Below, piece after piece: positions 55,640 to 64,000 of a stretch of 64,000 bases of DNA. The stretch is from Ophioderma brevispina. Lineage: Eukaryota > Echinodermata > Ophiuroidea > Amphilepidida > Ophiodermatidae. The translations under genes were made by a program, and so were the position numbers. Below the pieces are notes generated by a model. The model was given only the letters and a program-made list of their open reading frames with translations. It ran no database searches and was not told where the DNA came from. Position 1 is the first letter of the stretch; every line of letters starts with the position of its first letter. The stretch spans positions 62,001 through 126,000 of the forward strand of contig JAMKCH010012384.1 in NCBI GenBank assembly GCA_023653785.1, in the 5' to 3' direction.

Positions 55640-55930
55640 GTGGTTGACTGACCACATGTGATTCCATAAGAAATATTAACAATGGCTTGACACCAGATTC
55701 TCTTTGGATAGGTTTCTACTGCATAGCACGCCCTTCGGACCCTGTTTTTTTTCAATGGAAATCTTAATGGTGAACAATATCGCCAGATGATCAATGAGAA
55801 AATTCTTCCACAATTACAAAAACACTTCCAAAACACCAACATTGAGCATTCAGACAGGCATGACAGGTATGGAGGATCCACAATGGAGCACCAGCTCATC
55901 GGTGAATAATTTCAGTAAGGCAACTCTCTA
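55640..55930 (+). mobile_element. DDE transposase relic (mariner/IS630-like type)
   Basis: Plus strand: FFNGNLNGEQYRQMINEKIL (55745 onward) then PQLQKHFQ, and after a shift IHNGAPAHR (55876-55902). 'F(x)GNLNGExY...LP...xxDGAPAH' is the second catalytic segment of many DDE_3-type transposases; here Asn replaces the Asp. Downstream text to 56110 does not match the expected third segment. Confidence 0.6.
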
Positions 55931-57369
55931 ACATAAGGAGAATTATCGTCAAAGCAAAGTGGAACACCACGTAGAGGCATCAAGAATTGGTTGAATTGAA
56001 GTTAGGACATTAAGGGGACAAAGAAACGTGATTCGGGATGTCTTGGATGTCTCGTGTTGCAAGAAATTGGGTTTATGTTGAAGGATGATGGACATATGCT
56101 GGCATAGCTTATAAGACATTAAAGAAATAGCTATATGATAACTGCTATATTTCTGGTGCAACGTAGTCGATCACAAAGCTCTTAAAAAGCGCAAGAAATT
56201 CTTCTTGATTAAATTTTATGCCAATATAAAATTAATTTATAGAAAGGGGTAGGGTGGTAGTAATAAACAGCAACTCAACATATATATATTAAAAAAGATT
56301 GGAACATCGGACTCTATAAACATAAATCAGGTTTAAACGTAGAAATCCCCAATTTGGATGCAATTTCCAAAGCAAGCTAATAGAGGCGGCTGACGCCGCC
56401 TCTAAAAAGGGCTACAGCTTTAAAATTCGAGTTTTTTTTGGGGGGGGGGGCTATGTCCTCACCGCGAAGACTCCAAAATGACAGCGCATAAGGTTTCAAG
56501 CAAATGTCCATGGTATTATTCCATGCGAATCTTCTGAGACTGAAGGGTGTCCAGCAGTTAGTTCAAGAAGACAAGGTTTTCCCTCGTACGGACACTAATA
56601 TTCTACAGTAAGAACATCCAGGTATTCTACACCATCAGCTGCCGCAAATGTCCTCATTTAGGACCACAAATGGAATCCCTTATGATTCCAAAACTAAAGC
56701 TTCTATGGCTTAAAAGACGACAGCGACAGTCATAAGCGATCAGCTCCGGTGGCATTCCAAATTTTAAAAACCTGGAATGTATACCACCAATCTACCATTA
56801 TAGTTAGATTTTTAAAACTAGCTATACTATACTGTATATAGCTCCACATTACAACCCACGGCTGGCCTCCAGTCTTCATACAAGTACTATTTAACTTCAC
56901 ACAGCTAGATTCTCCTTTCTAAACCAATAATCATACATCATTCATGCATAACACAACCTTTTGGAAATTCACATTAAATAGATCATCTGAATACATCACT
57001 TCCAATATAACTTTATGGGGGAATCCCACAGAATCAGCAAATGTTTGATTTAAGGCATAAACAAGTTGAGTCAGTAATTCCCAATCACCTGTCTAGTTTT
57101 CAACAACAGGTGCAACCCCCTCCTTGAAAAAAACCACCACACACCCCTGGGCAAGCAACCCACCTACTCACTCCTTTGTTTATATAAACCAACCCCCCCC
57201 CCCCCCCAGTACTTCCCGTGCGAAATCTTGTCTCAAATAAAATGAGAAAAAATATTTAATCAAAAATTTTGAGGGTAATATAACCACATTGACCATACAA
57301 ATGTCACATCCAAATGTAACAGGTTTTGCTGGAAATGGGAGGCATGGGCCCAAAACCGAAAACCACCAC
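55931..57369. other. Unassigned DNA
   Basis: No exon recognised. Runs of G at 56440-56449 and of C at 57195-57208. Confidence 0.35.
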
Positions 57370-58870
57370 CCCCTTAGAGATTTTCAGTCATCATGTTTTT
57401 ATGTTAGCTTGGCGTCCTCAGCTATCAGAATTGCTTGTTTGCCTTAAATTGGGGGTGGGTGTCGCGCCCGAGCCGTTGCATGGCAATGCATAATGGAAAA
57501 AATGAGGAATTTAGAAAATATGTATCTTTGTAACTAAACAACATAAAAACATGCTCAGGGTGTCAATTTTTATGTATTCAAAGCGTGCCATTTGATTGAC
57601 GCAAATAAAGTTATTTGAGGATCATAAAATGTTGATTTATGGTCGTTACCATGGTAACACGGTCTCAAAATGTTGAACTTTTTAGGCGGAAAATTAATAT
57701 TTTTTAAAAGCGAAACCCTCCCTAGCCCTTATTACAGATTGTCATTCATTGAGTTTTTTTGTTAGCTTGGATCCTCAGCTATCAGAATCTGCTTGGTTGC
57801 CTTTATTAAATTGGTGGTGGGTATGGGTTGTACAGAGCCGTTGCATGGAAACGCAAGTTAATGAAAGTAATTGAAAATGTTGATTTAGAAAATGTCTCAT
57901 ATTCTTCCAACTACCCAACATAAAAAACATGCTCAAGGTGTCAATTATTATTGTAGTTCAAGCTGCCAATTTTGATTGCAAGCAAAATAAGGTTTTATTT
58001 GAGGTATAGATGTAGATTTATGGTCGTTACCAGGGGAACACGGTCTGAAAAATGAGGGTGTTTGAGGGAAAATGTTAATATTCTTTTAAAAAAAGAAAAC
58101 CCTCCCTCCCCTTAGAGATGGTCATTCATCGAGTTTTTTTTCGTAGCTTGGATCCTCAGCTACCAGACTCTGCTTGTTGACTTAATTGGTGGTGGGGGTA
58201 TATGGGGTGCAGAAGCCGTTCCATGCAAACGCAGTAAGAAAATGTGAATTTAGAAAATGTCATAATCTTTCCAACTACACAACAGAAAAACATGCCAAGG
58301 TTGTCAATTTATATGATTCAAGCTTCCATTTGATTGCAAAGAAAAATAAAGGTTATGAGGTCATAGAATGCGATTTATGGTCTTACCATGGTAAACACCG
58401 TCTACGAAAAGGATCTTTAGAGTGGGAAAAATTTAATGTTTTGTGAATTAAACAACACAATAAACAAAATTAAGTTGCCTAGGTATATGGATTTCTAGGC
58501 TGCCCAGTTGATTGCACTTAAGATCTAAATTACTCAAGGGTCATGTCCATGGCTAATTAGGATGGTTGCCATGAACAAACACCCAAGATACAAAATGAAG
58601 AATTTGAAAATAAAAGACTGAGGCTATTATGAGGTTATTATGAGAACTAGACCTTTCCCTAGGGATTTATCCATCAGGTTTTTCTGTTAGTTTGGGTCCC
58701 AAGCTATCAGAAGCTACTTGTTTGCTTTAAGCTGGTGTGGGTGGTGAGGCCGGAGCTGTGGCTATAGAAACACCACTATAAGAGCTTGGAATTTCGGAAA
58801 AAGTTATATCTTTGCACCCAGACAACACGGCAAAGATGGGCAAATCTGGAACGTGACCTCAGAGTCTTTG
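57370..58870 (+). repeat. Left arm tandem array, four ~350-bp units
   Basis: Unit starts at about 57372, 57715, 58090 and 58655. Each has GTTAGCTTGGxTCCTCAGCTA, a GCCGTTGCATGG word, an ACATAAAAACATGCTCAxGGTG word and a TTACCATGGTAAC-like palindrome, except the last, which is truncated. Confidence 0.82.
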
Positions 58871-58879
58871 GCCGATGAC

Positions 58880-61800
58880 TTTGACATCATCCACATATGA
58901 GAGGGGGCCCCTATTGCACCTCAACCCCAAGGTTGGTTTAAATCGGACCAATTTCCAATTTATCAACTCCTAGAACCCAGCCATGACTATTGTAGGGCTT
59001 AATTTGGCAATTCTGGATATATGCAAAATCTGCACACAAAGTCTCATTGGGCACCAGAACCCCGTTACCACTGTTAAATTAAGACAAATCCCTAAATAGT
59101 CAGGACCGAATTGACCGAATCACGCGGCGCAGTGATTCGACCTTGCCTCAGAAAATGTTTCGCTCACCAAACCACAGACAAACCCTTCAACGACCTTCTG
59201 ATGGTGGAGAACAAATTGACAGGAGGTTAAGGTTTTAAGGTCGTAGAAGGAAAGTATCCTACCCTAGTGTATCGCCCTTCTCAATCCTGAGAAGGGAATT
59301 ACACTGCTATTCTTAGCCATAGCGTATTACCATGACCTTTATACATAATACCACTGGCTCAACCGGTGAAGGAGTGGGTTTAGAAGGTATTTTTTTTTTG
59401 TGGGTAAGCCGATGCCAAAGCACTCCGTAATGCTCCTCTTGTACTCACGTATTGCTCCTGGTTCTAGCTGGTACTAGGCTGGGTTGAAAGGTGGTAGCAG
59501 GGAACTCCAACTGACTTGTCCGCAAGTTCAGGATGGCGGCCTTATTAGAATGCCCAGTGAGGAAGCTGGAGCTGAATATCATATGCTCGACCAAGGTGCC
59601 AAGACAACCCGATCATGGTTGTTTTTTGTGCGATTTTGGACTGAGGAACTCCAGATGGCCTCACTGGTCCCTTGCTGCAGGCCCAGGTGGTGGCACTGCA
59701 GAGAAAAGGTTGATGAGATAGATACGAAGAGATCCTGACCGCCTCAATGGCCCTCCCCCAAACTGAACAAAACAAGGTTCTCTGAGTGGCAGACAACTCT
59801 GGTGAGATGCAGCAAAATAACGGTTTTGATGTAAAAGAATCTGGATTCTTAGCCAAACAGCCTACAATTGAAGAATAGAGACCCCACGTTCTCAATGCGA
59901 AGGTGGGCTTGTATGGAGACAAGACCGTTGGACACTCTGAACCCCTATGCCAGAACCACTAAGAAAGCAGTCTAGTGGAAATGCAGAAAAAAGCTTCGGA
60001 TGGGTTTTAACTCCTCCGACACAAGAATTGAAAGACCAGTGGCAAAATCCCAATACTGAACAAGGGCTACATGTAGGAACCGGGGAACGCGTCGTGAAAC
60101 ATATCCTTTAGCAGAGGGAAACTGGAAGAATCTTTCATGCCATCACAAATCTTTTGAGTCTGGCCTATGGGCCTGGTTGGTAACCCCGGAGAGTTAGGAC
60201 CCTTCCCTCCCTTGAAAAACCTGAGTGAGGAATTTGGCAATCTGGACTACAGCTGCACAAATAGGAATTCGATCTTTGGCGGCACACAATGCATGGTAAC
60301 GGCGGAGTTGAGATTAGAATCATAAGATACACTTGTGGACTTACGCTGTGCATGAGCAGGCGAGCCCAACAGCCGTTCGAAAAAGTCTCCCCTTAGTATA
60401 CAGTCTGTAGAAAGACAGACAGACAGTTCAGGAAGCATTCTTATTGTGTTACTCTGACAAATGGGTCGGACGAAGGACTGTACGAGAAGACCCCTTACTA
60501 TGGGAAGCCGAATCTGTTCTCTCTCAAGCGAACTACAGCCTGGGAAACCACAGCTGACGTGGCCACAATGGGGATTCCCGCAGGGCCCAAGCAATCTGGG
60601 AGAGAGCAACTTTCTCGAGAACTCTCAGGATCATGGCGACTGAGGAAAAAGCAGTAGCGATCAGTCCCGACCGGTCCGCCGCCATGACGTCCTTCTTCGC
60701 CCAGGGATTGCTGGGTCCAAGAGTAATATTTGTCAGAAGATGTGATGATTCATGGCTGAGGCGAAAGGTTATGGTGGACAGTCCACATAGGAAGAAGTGT
60801 GCGGCAAACCGCTGGCACTCCACCGAGGGGACCCTCTGACCTTCTGCTGTGTTGGGATTGGGGCCCTTCCAGGAGGAGAGTGTCGGCCAGCAGATTTCCC
60901 ACTCCTAGAACATGGGGAGGCAGAGCAACCGGATGTCCCAATCTTGGCACCACCCGAAAAGCCAAATGGACTCCTGAACACCAATGTTTTTCTAGCAGAC
61001 CAGAAAACAACTTCGCCCATTACCAAAGGTAGTCGGCGCCAAAACTGCAGAAAGACGGCCCACAAGTCCATGATGATTTGTCTCATCGTTCATGACGATG
61101 TAATCCCCTTCCCAAGAATTCAGCTACTACCTTGACCAAATGAGTGAAGGTTCTGGGAGCCATGGAGATTTGAGAGACAAAAAGGGAGGGATCAAAACCT
61201 CTACCCCCCCACACACACACACACCCACAGTGAAAATGCAACCCATCGCTGAGATGACTTGACTACTGGAAAAGGCATTGTAAGTAAGCATATTTTTAAT
61301 TGCAGTGTTTGTAGCACTCCCCAACAGCCATTTTGAAAAACCTTCCACGATGCGGCAAGACTTCCATTGGAAATGTGTGGGACTCAGTGGAGGCACTTGT
61401 ATCTGTTCAGAGGCTTGGGGGATAGGTCTCCATTCCCGACTTCTTTGGCAGGTGAGGGAAATATAAAGTAGAATAGAAACCATCTTAAAAACCGGAAAAT
61501 GGCAGTCGTATATGAATGAGTCCCTGGCAACTAATGGAGGGAAGACTCTGGAAATTAGCCTTCCTCCGAGGATGGAGTAGGATGGGAATGGGGTTATGGA
61601 CGGCCTTCTGGTATGGGGTGGGCGGTGAACTCAGGCGGTCCCCGACGAGGACACTCCTGCGATTGAATTTTTGTGTTGTCTTGTCTAAGAATATACTATA
61701 TTCTCAAAAATTCCATTTCAGGCATGGCAATGCATCCGTCCCTGAATTGGTTGAGGCTGTGCCGTAGGTGCCAGCTTTGAGGTCTGGTTAGCCATTGTGG

Positions 61801-61930
61801 ATAGGGCATCCGCATAAGTGATCGGAAAGTCGTTAGGTTGATTCCTGCTCCAGGTGCAGTCTTAAAAAGCAAATTTCCTGCTAGGTTTGCTATGGTGCTT
61901 GTCATCAACTGTATATAAAAGTTAATTGGT
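58880..61930. other. GC-richer core of the giant foldback; no gene recognised
   Basis: Several overlapping frames of 60-125 codons are open on both strands (for example minus 59922-59545 and minus 61086-60769), a consequence of composition rather than evidence of coding. No catalytic motif, zinc finger or RT box was seen. GGCxxCCTCGxCCC-type words and short CA runs (61208-61224) occur. Confidence 0.4.
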
Positions 61931-61934
61931 CAAT

Positions 61935-62885
61935 AGCTGTAGGCTGCGTAGAAATGCTGTTAATTTCTCTGATTCATTATATTCAGTTAAACCATGCATC
62001 ATTCATTCCATCCCAAAGTGTGTGTGTTCTAGTACAAGATGCATGACCCTCATATACCTTCTGGGAACGAACCACAGGAGGCATACCGTTACCCTAAATA
62101 ACCCAAAATCTTGATTGCAATCAAATTAATAGCAGCTAGACTTTGTTTCTATGATGATTTGTACAAAAATATGGATTTTTTGCAAAGTTTAAATTCTCAA
62201 TACTGACTGTGTGCCATGGCAACTGGTCTGCTGCTCATATATATCATCAAATGATGGGCAGAGAAGAAGATTTGATAGACTAAGGTACTAGCTAACTGAA
62301 AAAACAATTGGTTAAGAAATCAGTCGATCACTAAATTTAAACATTGGGTCTTGTTATGTAAACATCACAAAATCCAATTTTCCATATTTTAAGAGGAGTC
62401 TTGTTGCCATTGTAATGACGCTGTTTTGGCATAAAACAATGGCCTTTGGTGTCCCAGACATAAGTGAAATAAACTGCCAGCTCACATGCCTACCGCTTGG
62501 CAATTTAGATTTTGGTATATGTTGTCTATTTACAATTGTGAAATAGTTTTTTGCCGTGAAAAGAATCCCATTTTTACGAGGGGTGACATGGCAAACGGCC
62601 CAAATTCAACATAATCATGACCTTAAAGTGACACAAGATTGTGAGTGCAATCAACTGGACAACTAAAATACATATATCTAGACACTTGAATGGTGTTTTT
62701 TAGTTGGGACTTGCCAAGATATGACCTTTTCCGAAATTCAAGTTTTTCATTACTGCGTGCCATGGCAACGGCCGTAACGCGCACACCCACCACTAATTAA
62801 TGGCAAACAAGAATATTATGATAGCTGATGTCCTGGCTAACTGAAAAAATAGTGAATGAAATCTCTAGGGGGGGAAGGGGGTTCC
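61935..62885 (-). repeat. Right arm, two units in inverse orientation
   Basis: On the minus strand, units start at about 62882 and 62335, each with TTTTTTCAGTTAGC, CAGxxTATCAxAAT and GTTGCCATGGCAC. Same family as the left arm. Confidence 0.7.
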
Positions 62886-63540
62886 AGGTGGCATAGCCTA
62901 TGGCGGCATGGTGGGCATTCCCGTTGTAGCCATGGGTGGAGGTCACGAGGTGTGTGGGTCTGGGCCGAGGATGGGTTTCTTGTTGCAGGGAAAGAGGGAT
63001 GGGCAGCTGTAGGGGGGGTGGTCTGGCTGGTGTGGGTGACAGATTACGGGGACCTGTGTTTGGTGTGGTCAGTGTTGGTGAACTTGGGATGTTGGTGGGC
63101 CGGAATCTTTTTTTTTGTGCGAGCCAGGGTGGGCGGCATTCACTCGTAATTGGTTTGCCAGTGTGGGCGGGTTCCTGGTTGGAAGGCGGGTTTCTGGAGG
63201 TTGTGGAGGAGGAGGGCGGGGGGGGGGGGAGGGGGGCTTATGGGGCCGGGATATATGGTGTGCGCCGTATTATAAAAGCTGGGGCTTTTTGGTCTCTCGG
63301 AGGGGTGATCGTGCTGCGGATCGAGATTTTCGCAGGTGCATTGGGGGCAGTGGTTTCGTCTGGATGTTTAATCCCTTTGTTGGGAAGCTTGGGGGACTGT
63401 ATGGGCATTGCTGCCCTGGAGGTCAGGAATGGCGTGGTCTCTGAGAGTGTTCTTGAGGCCCAGGCACTGGGCCAGCGCATTGGGTCTGGTTTGCAGGGGG
63501 GTCGTTTGGGGGGTATTATGGGCCTGGCATAACGAGATTA
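62886..63540. other. G-rich stretch, no supported gene
   Basis: Strong G excess on the plus strand (runs at 62869-62875, 63213-63235). A 198-codon Gly-rich frame is open but shows no motif, and the same bases are open on the other strand. Confidence 0.4.
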
Positions 63541-63900
63541 GCCTTCAATAAATCAATATCATATGTGCCCAATAAAAATTATGTGCAACGCATGCGAAAG
63601 GCAAGGCACCTCATCTGTGGTTCTTGACGTCTTGTGGAAAGGTGAGTGGCCTCGCTTCAATAAATAATACAGAATTATAAAATATTATGTGACACACATG
63701 TCGAAAGCCGACCGCCTCGCCTCTGTTCTTTAATCTCGTAGGGGCAAGGCCTTGGTCCTGATATCTTGTGAGGGCAGTGAGCCTGCGATAAACATTATAT
63801 GACAATAAATATTATGTGTCAACGCATGGAAAGTATATGAGGCGCATAACCTGTGGTCTTGACCGTCTTGTGAAATGAGGACCTACGCCTCAATTGAAAA
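63541..63900. repeat. ~125-bp tandem array, three copies
   Basis: Units share AATAAxxATTATGTGxCAACGCATG, then CTGTGGTCTTGACxGTCTTGTG, then GAG..CCTxCGCCTCAAT. Starts at about 63565, 63675 and 63800. Confidence 0.7.
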
Positions 63901-64000
63901 ATGACAAGATTTTCATGGGGTTGGTTTCCCCGACAAAGAAACAAGGACCGGGTGTTCGGGCCCCGGTCCCTTTCTGTATATACGACTTAAAAGGCAGAAA

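Larger units (their letters stand above)
57370..62885. mobile_element. Giant foldback: tandem arrays in inverted orientation around a GC-richer core
   Basis: The left arm (57370-58870) holds four decaying ~350-bp units in plus orientation; the right arm (61935-62885) holds two related units in minus orientation. Shared words include TTAGAGATTxTCATTCATxxxGTTTTT, AGCTATCAGAAT.TGCTTGTTTGCC and GCCGTTGCATGG. The core (58880-61930) has visibly higher GC and no recognised gene. This is the architecture of foldback elements with cargo. Confidence 0.65.

Noticed and set aside
59484..61767. Many overlapping 60-125-codon ORFs on both strands
   Set aside because: Open frames occur on both strands at once in the GC-richer core, with no motif or splice pattern; treated as composition effect.
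62936..63532. 198-codon Gly-rich plus-strand ORF
   Set aside because: It sits in a G-skewed block, is open on the other strand too, and has no recognisable domain.

Overview
The window is AT-rich eukaryotic nuclear DNA from an animal. The only host protein-coding gene I can support is a multi-exon cytochrome P450 of the CYP51 (sterol 14-alpha-demethylase) type on the minus strand, from about 22.2 to 37.5 kb. The rest is introns and intergenic DNA filled with decayed transposable elements, foldback elements, minisatellites and microsatellites. No bacterial-style operon, CRISPR array, rRNA or intact tRNA gene was seen. The CYP51 gene, tRNA-derived SINEs with an ATT-rich tail, a tyrosine-recombinase retrotransposon with split direct repeats, CR1/Jockey-like and Penelope-like reverse transcriptase relics, and the excess of the palindrome TAGGCCTA together suggest an invertebrate deuterostome, most likely an echinoderm or hemichordate. 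The organism call is inference.

Layout. 0-7 kb: degenerate minisatellite, a foldback element with an internal minisatellite (3.26-3.87 kb) and a palindromic element (6.16-7.05 kb). 7.8-10.6 kb: an internally deleted Ngaro/DIRS-like retrotransposon with repeats in the order A-ORFs-B-A-B. 13-16 kb: two SINEs, a second copy of the minisatellite foldback, a small MITE and four copies of one dispersed repeat. 16.8-23.4 kb: several satellites, including a 99-bp higher-order repeat built from four ~25-bp subunits (20.1-21.25 kb). 22.2-37.5 kb: the CYP51-like gene. Its introns carry LINE fragments, a SINE pair, MITEs, a 1.25-kb foldback and minisatellites. 38.9-50.1 kb: a run of palindromic elements and microsatellites. 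49.0-53.9 kb: a composite terminal-inverted-repeat structure enclosing duplicated blocks. 53.9-56 kb: a ~175-bp tandem array, a (GGTAA)n tract, a Penelope-like RT relic and a transposase relic. 57.4-62.9 kb: a very large foldback whose arms are tandem arrays and whose 3-kb core is distinctly GC-richer. 63.5-63.9 kb: a short tandem array.

The CYP51 gene has clear GT/AG splice sites, and intron phases match at the junctions where both exons read cleanly. Exons 5-8 read open, while exons 2, 3, 4, 9, 11, 12 and 13 contain single-base length changes, mostly missing bases in short homopolymers. That pattern fits residual long-read sequencing error better than slow pseudogene decay, but the sequence alone cannot decide. 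The same noise affects the transposon ORFs, so frame breaks in this window should be read with caution.
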